A stretch of 64,000 bases of DNA from Niabella sp. (GCF_030150205.1 NZ_JASLGT010000033.1:62001-126000); one strand, 5' to 3'; positions 1 through 8,883 are shown, counted from the first letter of the stretch. Notes: generated from the sequence alone by a model not told the origin. Numbers and translations are program-made.

Positions 1-1038
1 ACTATTGGGCGAATGGTTGATGTTCAAACCCAGTCCGGAACTGGTGCTGATGCCCCCGTATTCTGTAATACCTCCAAAATTGATATTGTTGATCCGGATG
101 CCGGTGCCCCCGCTGGCATTGCGCCAGATGCTGACACTGCGATTGCTGTTTACGTCGGAATTGCGTTGTATGCCACCGGTCTGCATCAGCTCGGAAAAAC
201 TAAATCCCGGACGGTTAAGGTTATTAGTATATCCCAGCGCACTCACCTGCAAGGTATCCCTGAATACATTGGCTATGGCCCCCGCTTCATAGGTACCAGC
301 CGTACCACCGCCCGCATAAGCCTTCCCAAACATTCCTTTTTTTACGCCTTTTTTAAACGTCAGATTGATGACCTTGCCCACATTATTGATATTATCATCA
401 CCCCTGCGCAGCAGCTCTTCCTTATCATCCGTTACCTGCACTTTATCGATCACATTAGAGGGAAGGTTGCGTGTGGCCATTTTCGGGTCGTCACCAAAAA
501 AAGCCTTTCCATCTACAGTAATCCGGTTGACGGGTTTCCCGTTTACGGTGATATTTCCATCCCGGTCTACCTGCACCCCCGGCAGCTTTTTCAGCAGGTC
601 TTCCACCAGCGCATTGGGCAGGGTTTTAAACGCCGCTGCATTGAATTCAATGGTATCCTTACGCACAGCCATGGGCGGACGCTCCGCCACTACCAGTACT
701 TCATCCAGCGAGGTACTGTCCGGAGCCATCCAAAGCGTATCCAGGTTTAGGGAACCCGAACTTAACGTAAAGTCTTTTCGCATTACCTTATACCCGGTAA
801 AGGTTGCAATGAGCCGCAGCGGTGTATTTAATGGCAGGCCCGGAACTTTAAACGCACCATCTGTAGCAGACAACCGGTAGGTAATAATACTGGTATCTGC
901 TGCCTTGTATACCGTAACTGTGGCCAGGTAAAGTCCTTTCCTGGTTTGTGTATCCAGCAGCGTTCCGGTGATACCGCCCTGCGCCTGCACCCATAGGGTA
1001 GCCAGCAGCAGGAAGGCGATCATTCCTGTTTTCTTCAT
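1..1038 (-). CDS. TonB-dependent outer-membrane receptor, N-terminal part (partial)
   Basis: The reading frame runs from an ATG at 1038 to the window edge, giving 346 residues of a longer protein. A signal peptide (MKKTGMIAFLLLATLWVQAQ) is followed by a carboxypeptidase-regulatory-like beta domain (about residues 22-100) and a TonB plug-like region with the motifs KLPGVQVDRDGNITVNGKPV and VDGKAFFGDDPKMATRNLP. These are typical of the OMP_b-brl_3 group of Bacteroidota TonB-dependent receptors. An in-frame ATG at 1044 is an alternative start. It should sit in the outer membrane as a barrel; the substrate cannot be inferred. The barrel itself lies outside the window, so truncation here is due to the window, not decay. 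Confidence 0.9.
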   Translation of the reverse strand, partial: MKKTGMIAFLLLATLWVQAQGGITGTLLDTQTRKGLYLATVTVYKAADTSIITYRLSATDGAFKVPGLPLNTPLRLIATFTGYKVMRKDFTLSSGSLNLDTLWMAPDSTSLDEVLVVAERPPMAVRKDTIEFNAAAFKTLPNALVEDLLKKLPGVQVDRDGNITVNGKPVNRITVDGKAFFGDDPKMATRNLPSNVIDKVQVTDDKEELLRRGDDNINNVGKVINLTFKKGVKKGMFGKAYAGGGTAGTYEAGAIANVFRDTLQVSALGYTNNLNRPGFSFSELMQTGGIQRNSDVNSNRSVSIWRNASGGTGIRINNINFGGITEYGGISTSSGLGLNINHSPNS

Positions 1039-1254
1039 GAGCATTCTTTTAAGCAAGGTTATTTAAAAACACCACCTCCTGTTGATACCCTGTGACGAAA
1101 CGGCAAAACAATGGTATAAAATGAAGAAAGTGCTGTGCGAAATTATACGACATAATTCGTATTAAGAAATCGTAGGTGCTTTTTAGGAAATTGATAACAT
1201 TTGTTTTTGATCCCAGGGAGAAGGTATTGTTCCGGGAACGGTTGGTAAATGACT

Positions 1255-1728
1255 TTACTTCCGGCCTGATCCCTGCATCAATTCGTCGATCATGGAAAGG
1301 ATCCGTTTTGCCTTTACGATAGCCGTTTTAGGCGTATAGACCCAGCTGATCCATTGCTGTTGTTTTCCTTCCGACAGTTGCAGAAATTTTTCATAAGAGC
1401 CGGGTACATCCTTCATACATTCGATCAGTTCCTCCGGGATGGTTAGCGGCGTATCGTCTTTATATAAGATCAGCTTTACAAAATCGCCGGCCTCTTTTTT
1501 TATTTTTTTGCGGATCTCAGCCTTCAGCGGAAAGAACAGGCGGCCATTACCCATCGGTTGCAACCGGTAATGCTGAAACGCCATCCCATCAACACTGCCC
1601 TTTACCCTTACCCAACCAAAAGGAGCCTGTTTATCCGGGGCAATCTCGGGGATCTCCGCATAGGTCCACCCGCCTTTACCAGGAATTCTTTTTAACAGAT
1701 AGATATCGCACACCAGGGGTTTCTCCAT
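1255..1728 (-). CDS. YdeI/OmdA-like protein with DUF1905 domain
   Basis: 157 residues. The N-terminal half looks like DUF1905 (GGWTYAEIPEIAP, then GSVDGMAFQHYRLQPMGNGR). The C-terminal half looks like the YdeI/bacteriocin-protection OmdA domain (PGSYEKFLQLSEGKQQQWI followed by KAKRILSMIDEL). Proteins of this family are small and soluble; some were linked to protection against bacteriocins, but no reaction is established. It is the last of a leftward series of small single-domain genes and is separated from its upstream neighbour by about 128 bp, so it may have its own promoter. Confidence 0.75.
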   Translation of the reverse strand: MEKPLVCDIYLLKRIPGKGGWTYAEIPEIAPDKQAPFGWVRVKGSVDGMAFQHYRLQPMGNGRLFFPLKAEIRKKIKKEAGDFVKLILYKDDTPLTIPEELIECMKDVPGSYEKFLQLSEGKQQQWISWVYTPKTAIVKAKRILSMIDELMQGSGRK

Positions 1729-1856
1729 TTCTGATATTCTTTTAACGCATTTTTAATACTGAACGGCAGCTCCTCTCTATCGGGATATTACCGTATACAA
1801 TATTACACTCATCAAATGACAACGGGCTGTCAGGAGAAAATCGCGGCGATTTGCCC

Positions 1857-2423
1857 CTAAAAGAAATAATGCCGGAGGATATAGGAAATTTCATACAGGA
1901 TAAAAAGCAGGGCCAGCACATATTGAAACCGGATATTGTTAAACCGCATGCCCAACAGGCATAGCAAAATATGCACGAGGTTGCGCACGGGATATTCCCA
2001 ATGCAGCGACTGGAAGTATTGTTTTCCTTTTAAAAGGGTATCCGCGAAGTCAATAATAAAGATGACGATCAGGAAGGAAAAGAACCATTTTTTCCGGGAA
2101 AAGAAATAGTCTGTATACCCGTTGTAGTCATTGATATTGTCCGGGAAGATCAGTACAGACAGGGCAAAATACATGGTTGTATAAAAAATAAGGAACAGGT
2201 ATTCCAGGAAATTCCAGTTTCCCACACTAGTGAGCCGCGCCTCCCACCACCAGAAGTGAATGATCAGCAAAAACGTATACCCCACCCACATTAAATGCAA
2301 TGGGCTTGGCCTGGGGCCTTTGCGTTGATCGATCAGCTTTACGGCGTTTTTAAGCAGCTGGGCGATCCCGAATCCCAGGATGATGCTGATCATCGTTCTT
2401 ACATGCGTGAAGGTTTCCTCCAT
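1857..2423 (-). CDS. Uncharacterised multi-pass membrane protein
   Basis: 188 residues with about five hydrophobic segments: one near residues 10-26, one around WVGYTFLLIIHFWWW, one around EYLFLIFYTTMYFALSVLIF, one around FFSFLIVIFIIDFAD, and a C-terminal pair including VLALLFILYEISYIL. There is no signal peptide. The protein is rich in aromatic residues and I do not recognise a family. It lies in the same direction as its neighbours with moderate gaps. Most likely an inner-membrane protein of unknown function. Confidence 0.65.
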   Translation of the reverse strand: MEETFTHVRTMISIILGFGIAQLLKNAVKLIDQRKGPRPSPLHLMWVGYTFLLIIHFWWWEARLTSVGNWNFLEYLFLIFYTTMYFALSVLIFPDNINDYNGYTDYFFSRKKWFFSFLIVIFIIDFADTLLKGKQYFQSLHWEYPVRNLVHILLCLLGMRFNNIRFQYVLALLFILYEISYILRHYFF

Positions 2424-2515
2424 AATAGTGATGTTTGCGGATAGTTTACAATACAGATTGGAAGTTCCTGCTGCAAAACGGGGAATGCTCCGGCAATTCT
2501 TACAAGCGTTCCGTA

Positions 2516-2905
2516 TTACTTCAGACGCTCCAGCACACCCTTTCGTTTTACGATATTTTTATAATCCCACTGAATGTCTGCTGCTTTTTTAAGCCACCGT
2601 TCCAGGTCTTTTTTATTAATGGCATTTTCCCGGGTGTAGCGGACTTCCGCTGCTTTAAAACTGCCCTCAGGCAGTAAGTCCGGTTCCTCAAACGACTGGC
2701 CGCTCCAAAACAACAAACGCACACTATCCTTTAATTTGCTATAACCCACTACTGGATTACCATCGAGAAACCATACCGGATGCCGGTGCCAGATCTTATT
2801 TTCGCCCTGCGGAAGATGGATGCAGATCTCACTGGCCAGCAAATCGCAGATAGCCTGATCATCTTTTGTCAGAGCCTTGTTATAAGCGGTTATATCCGGG
2901 TTCAT
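2516..2905 (-). CDS. DUF1801 (YdhG-like) domain protein
   Basis: 129 residues. It matches the general DUF1801 layout: an N-terminal helix with ICDLLASEICIHLP, a central KIWHRHPVWFLDGNPVVGYS stretch and VRLLFWSGQSFEEP, then a C-terminal helical segment with ARG/LYS-rich ends. The family is soluble, iron-chaperone/frataxin-like in fold for some members, and its function here is unknown. It starts at an ATG at 2905 and precedes the membrane protein by about 90 bp. Confidence 0.7.
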   Translation of the reverse strand: MNPDITAYNKALTKDDQAICDLLASEICIHLPQGENKIWHRHPVWFLDGNPVVGYSKLKDSVRLLFWSGQSFEEPDLLPEGSFKAAEVRYTRENAINKKDLERWLKKAADIQWDYKNIVKRKGVLERLK

Positions 2906-3121
2906 GGTGCCATTTTAATGGAAGATACGGCATTTATCCTTCCGTTGCCGGGTTGTTACACAACAATGCTTAACCGTAGAGAACGAGTGGTACAGAGGTC
3001 GGCGATGATACTCCTTCGCAGAACGCTACGGCCACTCCTTCCCCGCGGTAAAAGCAGTGTAAAAAAATACGGGCGGCTCATTGCGCAACCCCGAATTCAC
3101 AGAAGGCCTTAATCAGCAATT

Positions 3122-3661
3122 TTATCCTGCATGCACACCTTCCATGATTTCTTCTACCATTCTTTTGTTAAACGCAGGCAGGTCCTTGGGTGTACGGCTG
3201 GTCACTAAACCGGCATCTACCACCACTTCTTCATCGGCCCATTCAGCGCCCGCATTCACAAGATCTACCCGGATAGCGGGCACCGATGTCATCCGCCGGC
3301 CGCCCACCACTCCGGCATTGATCAGCAATTGAGGGCCGTGACAGATGGCTGCTACCGGCTTCTGCTGATCGAAAAAGTCTCTTATAAAATCCAGCGCCTC
3401 TTCATTTGTGCGCAGTTTATCGGGGTTTAATACTCCTCCGGGTAATACAAGGGCGTCGAATGTTGAGGAATCTGCTTCTGCTACCGTTTGATCTACCGGG
3501 TATTCCTTTCCCCAGTTTTTGTCGGCCCAGGCCTTTATGCTGCCCGCTTCCGGACTAATGATCAACGCTTCCCAACCCTGTTGTTCCAGGTATTCCTTTG
3601 GCGATTTCAGTTCGCTTTCTTCAAAGCCATGCGTAGCAAGGATGGCGACTCTTTTTTTCAT
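3122..3661 (-). CDS. PfpI/YhbO-type DJ-1 superfamily protein
   Basis: 179 residues from the start MKKRVAILATHGFEE. It has the DJ-1/PfpI fold markers: the early acidic EESEL segment, DALVLPGGVLNPDKLR, and the nucleophile elbow AICHGPQLL with the conserved Cys-His pair. Relatives are called intracellular proteases or protein/nucleotide deglycases that act in carbonyl stress; the actual activity is debated. A longer in-frame start at 3688 adds MNEPQKHSN, but the family normally begins at the internal Met. A cytoplasmic stress protein is likely. Confidence 0.85.
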   Translation of the reverse strand: MKKRVAILATHGFEESELKSPKEYLEQQGWEALIISPEAGSIKAWADKNWGKEYPVDQTVAEADSSTFDALVLPGGVLNPDKLRTNEEALDFIRDFFDQQKPVAAICHGPQLLINAGVVGGRRMTSVPAIRVDLVNAGAEWADEEVVVDAGLVTSRTPKDLPAFNKRMVEEIMEGVHAG

Positions 3662-3818
3662 GTTGCTGTGTTTTTGTGGTTCATTCAATTTGTTTAGAGG
3701 GATCGGATGTCCCTTGCATTACTGCCACAAAAACCAGTCCCGAAGCCCGGCACATGTTCCGGAAGCTGTTAAAAAATCCAATAAAAATTTCCCGGCGGGG
3801 CTGTTAATACCGCATTCT

Positions 3819-4154
3819 TTAGCGACCTACTCCCCCAATCAATTTGTTATACGCTAATGCCAGCCCCATCCAGTAATCCAAGGCCACCGTTGTACGAAGC
3901 TGATCCTCATCTACATGCACATATCCACGGTATCGGCGTCCTTTCATAATAACGGTATCGCAACCTTCTTTTGCCACCAGCATATCGTGCAGATCGGGGT
4001 TTACCCGGCACATGATCCTGCCAGGGCCAACGGTAAGGCACATCTTTCCATGGAGCATAAAGGCCAGCCCGCCAAACATTTTCTTTTCGATAACATCGGG
4101 CAGGGATGCCAGGGCCTGCCGTATACGTTGTGCAAGAGATTCGCTATATGCCAT
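3819..4154 (-). CDS. TfoX/Sxy N-terminal domain protein
   Basis: 111 residues. The sequence KKMFGGLAFMLHGKMCLTV and GRIMCRVNP is the signature of the TfoX_N domain. In gamma-proteobacteria TfoX is a competence regulator, but stand-alone N-terminal domains like this one are widespread in Bacteroidota and have no known role. It is separated by only 11 bp from the upstream NTF2-like gene on the same strand, so the two are probably cotranscribed. Confidence 0.8.
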   Translation of the reverse strand: MAYSESLAQRIRQALASLPDVIEKKMFGGLAFMLHGKMCLTVGPGRIMCRVNPDLHDMLVAKEGCDTVIMKGRRYRGYVHVDEDQLRTTVALDYWMGLALAYNKLIGGVGR

Positions 4155-4165
4155 ACGAAATGAAT

Positions 4166-4546
4166 TTAGGATGGTATGTTTTTCTGAAACGTCAGCGTAT
4201 CAAAAAATATCGTAAGGGCCTGCAATTTCCCATTCCGCGCTTCCCAGATCTCTGCTACATCGCCCGTCATCTGCACTCCATTGGGAAACCTATAATCATA
4301 CGTACCGATCACACAGGCCTTATCACCATCTACGATCATTTCTTTGATCCGCATAGTGGTGAACACCCTGGAGAACCGGTCGATCACCTGCCGGTAAGCC
4401 GCTTTGCCTGTAAGTGGCTGCGGATGGGTCATATCGCCACCGGTGAATGTAAAATCATCGGCAAGTACGGTTTCCCATCCCTGCTTTTGAGCAAAGCCGC
4501 TGTAATAGCGTTCCAAAAGTTGTGCTGTGGTGGCTGCATTTTCCAT
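4166..4546 (-). CDS. SnoaL/NTF2-like protein
   Basis: 126 residues with the cone-shaped NTF2-like fold pattern: an N-terminal helix (AQLLERYYSGFAQKQGW), a DDFTFTGGDMTHPQPLTGKA strand-turn, a helix with VIDRFSRVFTTMRIKEMIVDGDKA and terminal strands. Members are small isomerases, polyketide cyclases or orphan ligand binders; nothing here fixes a substrate. It is divergent from the HxlR regulator, with 97 bp between them that contains repeated operator-like sequence, so it is a likely target of that regulator. Confidence 0.75.
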   Translation of the reverse strand: MENAATTAQLLERYYSGFAQKQGWETVLADDFTFTGGDMTHPQPLTGKAAYRQVIDRFSRVFTTMRIKEMIVDGDKACVIGTYDYRFPNGVQMTGDVAEIWEARNGKLQALTIFFDTLTFQKNIPS

Positions 4547-4576
4547 GATCTGTTGTTTTTAATTTTAAGCAATCCG

Positions 4577-4584
4577 TATCTTTG
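4577..4584 (+). promoter_or_regulatory. Probable -7 promoter element of the HxlR gene
   Basis: TATCTTTG matches the Bacteroidota housekeeping -7 consensus TAnnTTTG. It lies 60 bp before the HxlR start, directly ahead of the repeated TTGCAAGTACT boxes. Transcription would start within or next to the first box, which suits repression. Confidence 0.5.
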
Positions 4585-4586
4585 TT

Positions 4587-4639
4587 CTTGCATTTTGCAA
4601 GTACTAAATTAGGAAAGTTATTGCAAATTGCAAGTACTT
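4587..4639. promoter_or_regulatory. Operator-like repeats between the NTF2-like and HxlR genes
   Basis: TTGCAAGTACT occurs twice as a direct repeat (4595-4605 and 4628-4638), 33 bp apart, about three helical turns. Each copy also forms part of a small palindrome: CTTGCA-TTT-TGCAAG at 4587-4601, and two TTGCAA palindromes one base apart around 4621-4633. HxlR-family regulators are dimeric winged-helix proteins that often bind such sites in front of their own gene; binding is inferred. Confidence 0.6.
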
Positions 4640-4643
4640 AAAA

Positions 4644-5051
4644 ATGAGTAAGCAAAGATCCGACTGTCCCATCAGCTGTTCGCTGGATATTTTTGGTGAT
4701 AAATGGTCACTTTTGATCATCCGCGATGTGATGCTGCGCGGTAAATGTTCGTATAGTGAGTTTTTGAAATCGGAAGAAAAGATCGCTACCAATATCCTTA
4801 CCAGCAGGCTTGCATTGCTGGAGGAGGCACAGATCCTGTCAAAAGAAGTAGCGCCCGAAAACCGGTCGAAATTCATTTACCACCTTACACAAAAGGGTGC
4901 CGACCTGCTGCCCATCATTATTGAACTGATGGATTGGGGCGCCCGGTACAATAGCAATTGTCCACGCAGGGAACTGGGGAAAAAAATAAAAAAAGATAAA
5001 GCCGCCGTTGTTACTGAATACACGCAGCGGCTCAAAAAACAAGTCCGGTAG
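4644..5051 (+). CDS. HxlR-family transcriptional regulator
   Basis: 135 residues. The HxlR domain spans most of the protein: CPISCSLDIFGDKWSLLIIR, then YSEFLKSEEKIATNILTSRL for the recognition region and FIYHLTQKGADLLPIIIEL for the wing and dimer helix. The Cys residues near the start (C9, C13) are characteristic and in some members sense thiol or aldehyde stress. It is divergent from the NTF2-like gene and probably controls both through the shared operators. It converges on the phosphatase gene with only 3 bp between stops. Confidence 0.88.
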   Translation: MSKQRSDCPISCSLDIFGDKWSLLIIRDVMLRGKCSYSEFLKSEEKIATNILTSRLALLEEAQILSKEVAPENRSKFIYHLTQKGADLLPIIIELMDWGARYNSNCPRRELGKKIKKDKAAVVTEYTQRLKKQVR

Positions 5052-5054
5052 CAG

Positions 5055-5948
5055 TTACCGGAAGGCCTCCTTTACCGGTTGGCCCCGCCAGCTTTCCGGC
5101 ATTTTCAGCTTTAACAGCCAGGCGATGGTAGCCGCTGTATCGTATGTAATGATGGGCTGTTTTAATGCCTTGCCTTTTTGTACGCCCCGGCCATAGATAA
5201 CCCAGGGGATCTGTACTTCGTCCAGTGATTTACCGCCATGGCCCTTGCCTTTTCCCCCATGGTCTGCAGTTACCAGGATCACCGATTCACCGGCAATACC
5301 GGCATCTTCCACCGCTTTTACGATCCGGCCAATACGGGCATCTACTTTCTTCAGTTCTTTATAATACTCCGGCGTGCGATGACCAATGTTATGACCCACG
5401 CCATCCGGTTCATCCAGGTGTACAAAGGTCAGTACCGGTTTTTGCGTCCGGATAATAGCAATGGCCGTATCCACACAAAAATCGTCATTATCCTTTCCTG
5501 CTACGCGTATGGTGGTTGCCGCCTTTTCTACCAGCGGACCAATCCCCTGCCAGCTATAGATCAATGCCGACACGGCCTCCGGCCGCTGTTCCTTCAACAG
5601 CGAAAAAACGGAGGGGAACAATCCATACCGGCTGGTATCCGCCGAAGGTATCTCCGGAACCGCGCTATTCCATTCGGTATAACCATGTACCGTAGGTCCG
5701 GCCCCCATCAACAGCGAAGCCCAGTTTACCGAGCTGGAAGAAGGCAGTACCGAACGGGCGGTTAAGGACCAGGATCCTTCCTGCATCAACTTTTTCAACT
5801 GGGGCATTTCAGCTTCCGGAAGCGCATAAGCACCAAATCCGTCGCAGCCGATCAGGATCACATGTTTTACTTTAGATGGCTGGGCCATGGCCGCAAACGG
5901 CAATACCATCACCATGAACGCTATTATAACTTTACGCATATTGCTCAT
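5055..5948 (-). CDS. Alkaline phosphatase superfamily protein (type I phosphodiesterase/nucleotide pyrophosphatase-like)
   Basis: 297 residues from MSNMRKVIIAF; the second Met (5939) is equally possible. The signal peptide ends near AAMAQ. Metal-ligand motifs of the superfamily are in order: LIGCDGFGAY, SSSSVNWASLLMG at the nucleophile position, VHLDEPDGVGHNIGH and VTADHGGKGKGHGG. This indicates a periplasmic or surface metal-dependent phosphodiesterase or phosphatase; the substrate is unknown. A longer frame to 6092 exists but lacks a sensible N-terminus ahead of the signal peptide. Confidence 0.85.
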   Translation of the reverse strand: MSNMRKVIIAFMVMVLPFAAMAQPSKVKHVILIGCDGFGAYALPEAEMPQLKKLMQEGSWSLTARSVLPSSSSVNWASLLMGAGPTVHGYTEWNSAVPEIPSADTSRYGLFPSVFSLLKEQRPEAVSALIYSWQGIGPLVEKAATTIRVAGKDNDDFCVDTAIAIIRTQKPVLTFVHLDEPDGVGHNIGHRTPEYYKELKKVDARIGRIVKAVEDAGIAGESVILVTADHGGKGKGHGGKSLDEVQIPWVIYGRGVQKGKALKQPIITYDTAATIAWLLKLKMPESWRGQPVKEAFR

Positions 5949-6190
5949 TATCGTTTTTATTTTTAAACCGTCAGAACGGCGAAGATACACCAGAAGCCTT
6001 ACCGGAATTACCTTGCAGCAGGACAACCGGTTGCACGTTTGCAAAGTGTCCCTTCGGGTTTTGCCTACATTTGAAATGGTTGCAGCTACCATTCTTCCGC
6101 CGGTTTTGAAAAACTATTTTAGAAGCGTTTGACCGCGCCTTATATGCTCCAAACCAAATAAATCCTATTTTTACTGTTTAAACAAAGCAC

Positions 6191-7807
6191 ATGCAGCAGG
6201 TAGATTTTTTGGTGATCGGAACGGGTATTGCCGGACTTACATACGCCTATAAAATGGCGCGTCAGTTTCCTGATAAAAAAATACTGGTACTTACCAAGGC
6301 CGCCGCGGATGAAACCAATACCAAGTATGCGCAGGGTGGTGTGGCCGTGGTGAACGACCTGGAACACGATAGTTTTGAAAAACATATTGAAGATACCCTG
6401 ATCGCAGGCGATGGTCTTTGCAGTAAAAAGATCGTAGAAATTGTGGTTACGGAAGGACCCGAACGTATTAACGAATTGATTGCCCTGGGTACTAATTTTG
6501 ATAAGGAAGAAGACGGTGATTACAAACGGGGAAAGGAAGGTGGCCATAGCGAGTTCCGGATTCTGCATCACAAAGATATTACCGGCTGGGAAATGGAACG
6601 GGCCCTGCTGGAAGCCGTTGGCTCCTGCCCCAATATCGAAATCATTAAGCATTGTTTTGTAATAGACCTCATCACCCAGCATCATCTTGGCTACCTAGTA
6701 ACCAAGGCAACCCCCGATATTGAATGCTATGGCGTATATGTACTCAACCTGCGCACCAATGAGATCGAAACCATATTGGCAAAAACCACCTACCTGGCTT
6801 CCGGAGGCAACGGGCAGGTATACCGTACCACTACCAACCCGGGCATTGCCACCGGTGACGGCGTAGCCATGGTATACCGCGCCAAGGGACGTATCGAAAA
6901 TATGGAGTTCATCCAGTTTCATCCTACCGCTTTGTTTGAAGCGGGACTAACCGGCCAGGCATTCCTCATTACAGAAGCCGTTCGGGGTGATGGCGGTATC
7001 CTGCGCAATAAAGACGGGGAAGCCTTTATGGAAAAATATGATGAGCGCAAAGATCTGGCCCCGCGCGATATTGTAGCACGGGCTATCGACAGTGAGATGA
7101 AACGTACCGGTACCGAACATGTATGGCTGGATTGCCGGCACTTTGAACTGGAAAAGTTCCTTGAGCATTTCCCCAATATTTACGAAAAGTGTAAAAGCAT
7201 CGGCATCGATATTGCGCAGCAGATGATCCCGGTATCGCCGGCGGCCCATTACAGCTGCGGCGGTATTAAGGTAGATGAATGGGGACAAACCTCCATACGC
7301 AATTTATATGCCGTTGGCGAGTGTAGCAGTACCGGGTTACATGGTGCCAACCGACTAGCCAGCAATTCCCTGCTGGAAGCAATGGTTTTTGCCCACCGCT
7401 GTTTTGAGCAGGTGTCTGCAAAAGCGCTGAACAACGAATTGAACCATCATCGCTACGAGGGCGATATTCCGGAATGGAATGCCCGGGGCACTATGCAACC
7501 CAAGGAAATGATCCTGATTACCCAAAGCCTGAAAGAGCTGCGGCAGGTGATGTCGGACTATGTAGGTATTGTACGCAACAATATCCGCCTGGAACGGGCC
7601 TCTAAACGGCTGGATCTTTTATGGGAGGAAACGGAACAATTGTACCGCTCCAGCAAGGTGTCGCCCCAATTGCTGGAACTGCGCAACCTGATCACGATTG
7701 GGTACCTGATTGTAAAAGGCGCCATTTTCCGCAAGGAAAGCCGGGGTCTGAACTACAATACCGATTACCCGGAAAAGAGTGTACTGGTTCAGAATGTAGT
7801 GTTGTAG
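6191..7807 (+). CDS. nadB: L-aspartate oxidase
   Basis: 538 residues. NadB oxidises L-aspartate to iminoaspartate in the first step of de novo NAD synthesis. The FAD-binding Rossmann start (VIGTGIAGLTYAY) is at residues 8-20. Further family motifs are KYAQGGVAVV, IEDTLIAGDGLC, GGNGQVYRTTTNP, EFIQFHPTALF, PVSPAAHYSCGGI and GANRLASNSLLE, followed by the C-terminal helical domain. The length is normal. No nadA or nadC lies nearby. The pnuC-type transporter 13 kb downstream belongs to the same vitamin pathway but is not linked by operon. Confidence 0.97.
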   Translation: MQQVDFLVIGTGIAGLTYAYKMARQFPDKKILVLTKAAADETNTKYAQGGVAVVNDLEHDSFEKHIEDTLIAGDGLCSKKIVEIVVTEGPERINELIALGTNFDKEEDGDYKRGKEGGHSEFRILHHKDITGWEMERALLEAVGSCPNIEIIKHCFVIDLITQHHLGYLVTKATPDIECYGVYVLNLRTNEIETILAKTTYLASGGNGQVYRTTTNPGIATGDGVAMVYRAKGRIENMEFIQFHPTALFEAGLTGQAFLITEAVRGDGGILRNKDGEAFMEKYDERKDLAPRDIVARAIDSEMKRTGTEHVWLDCRHFELEKFLEHFPNIYEKCKSIGIDIAQQMIPVSPAAHYSCGGIKVDEWGQTSIRNLYAVGECSSTGLHGANRLASNSLLEAMVFAHRCFEQVSAKALNNELNHHRYEGDIPEWNARGTMQPKEMILITQSLKELRQVMSDYVGIVRNNIRLERASKRLDLLWEETEQLYRSSKVSPQLLELRNLITIGYLIVKGAIFRKESRGLNYNTDYPEKSVLVQNVVL

Positions 7808-7914
7808 CAATTTTTGAGATTTGGAACTTGAGATTTGGAATTTATTAGTTGAGATCTGGATCTTGCTATTTGAGATTTGAATCTTGTTATTTGAGGTTTG
7901 AGATTTAGTATTTA
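7808..7914. repeat. Degenerate TTGAGATTTG repeats
   Basis: Between nadB and the acyltransferase, the motif TTGAGATTTGGAA and variants (TTGAGATCTGGA, TTTGAGATTTGAA, TTTGAGGTTTGAGA) recur about every 14-24 bp over roughly 100 bp. On the minus strand they read as a run of Gln/Ile/Ser/Lys codons, so a long spurious frame appears there. This looks like a low-complexity intergenic repeat, not a gene. Confidence 0.6.
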
Positions 7915-8793
7915 ATGTATTATATTGTTTACGGTTTTTTGTATCTATGTTCCCTGCTTCCCCTGCCGGTACTCTACCTGCTGTCAGACTTTTTTTACGC
8001 CGTGGTATATTACCTGATCGGGTACCGGAAAAAAGTAGTGATGGACAACCTGGCCATTGCCTTTCCGGAAAAAACAATGGAAGAACGGAAACGCATCGCC
8101 AAAAATTTTTATCATAATCTCATCGACTCTTTCATAGAAACGGTAAAGCTCCTTTCTGCATCGGATGCTTTTTTTGAGAAACGCTTTACCGGCAACTGGG
8201 AGGTGGTAGACCGCTATTACGACCAGCATCGCAGCGTGCAACTGATCCTGGGGCACACCTTTAACTGGGAATGGGGCAATGTGCAGATTGTGCGAAAGAT
8301 CCGGCACACTTTCCTGGGTGTATACATGCCCATCAGCAGTCAGCCGCTGAACCGGGTTTTTAAAAAGCTCCGTTCCCGCAGCGGCGCCGTTCTGTTGAGC
8401 GCGCACCATATGACCCGCGAATTTTTACCCTACCGGAAGGCCCTGTATTGCCTGGGACTGGTAGCCGACCAAAGCCCGGGACATTTAAAGAATGCGCGAT
8501 GGTACAACTTCTTCAACCGGAAGACCGCCTTTACCGTTGGCCCTGCAAAAGGCGCCATCACCAATGATGCTGTTGTGGTGTTTGCTTCTATTCAACGCCG
8601 GAGAAGGGGCTATTACGAGGTTACTTTTACGGTAGCCGAAGAACACCCTAAAGGCCATGTGGATGAAAACCGGCTCACACAAAAATTTGTACAATTCCTC
8701 GAAGCCACCATTCGCCGGCACCCGGATATGTGGCTTTGGAGCCACCGCAGATGGAAACATGAGTGGAAGGAAGGGGATATTATGGGGGAATGA
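7915..8793 (+). CDS. LpxL/HtrB-like lysophospholipid acyltransferase
   Basis: 292 residues. An N-terminal hydrophobic stretch (LYLCSLLPLPVLYLLSDFFY) anchors it at the inner membrane. The acyltransferase HX4E motif is at H114-E119 (HTFNWE), and later segments (FLGVYMPISSQPLNRVFKKL, GLVADQSPG, WLWSHRRWKHEW) match the LPLAT superfamily of lipid A late acyltransferases. The likely role is adding a secondary acyl chain to lipid A. The start ATG directly follows the repeat tract. LpxD lies 19 kb away, so the lipid A genes are dispersed. Confidence 0.88.
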   Translation: MYYIVYGFLYLCSLLPLPVLYLLSDFFYAVVYYLIGYRKKVVMDNLAIAFPEKTMEERKRIAKNFYHNLIDSFIETVKLLSASDAFFEKRFTGNWEVVDRYYDQHRSVQLILGHTFNWEWGNVQIVRKIRHTFLGVYMPISSQPLNRVFKKLRSRSGAVLLSAHHMTREFLPYRKALYCLGLVADQSPGHLKNARWYNFFNRKTAFTVGPAKGAITNDAVVVFASIQRRRRGYYEVTFTVAEEHPKGHVDENRLTQKFVQFLEATIRRHPDMWLWSHRRWKHEWKEGDIMGE

Positions 8794-8857
8794 TGCCAAA
8801 TACACAATAAAGGCACCCAAACACTCAATACATCAGAATTGGGTTGTACCAAAGGTT

Positions 8858-8865
8858 TACATTTG
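8858..8865 (+). promoter_or_regulatory. Probable -7 element upstream of the transglutaminase-like gene
   Basis: TACATTTG fits the TAnnTTTG consensus 18 bp before the start codon at 8884, with TTG trinucleotides at the -33 region (around 8839 and 8844). Confidence 0.45.
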
Positions 8866-8883
8866 TGATACAAAAAACGCACA

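Noticed and set aside
13..750. Long rightward frame opposite the first receptor gene
   Set aside because: It is antisense to the receptor, which has a signal peptide and family motifs; the rightward frame has no recognisable domain and an odd composition.
7619..8077. Leftward frame with repeated Gln/Ile/Ser/Lys
   Set aside because: It is produced by the TTGAGATTTG repeat array and overlaps the ends of nadB and the acyltransferase gene.
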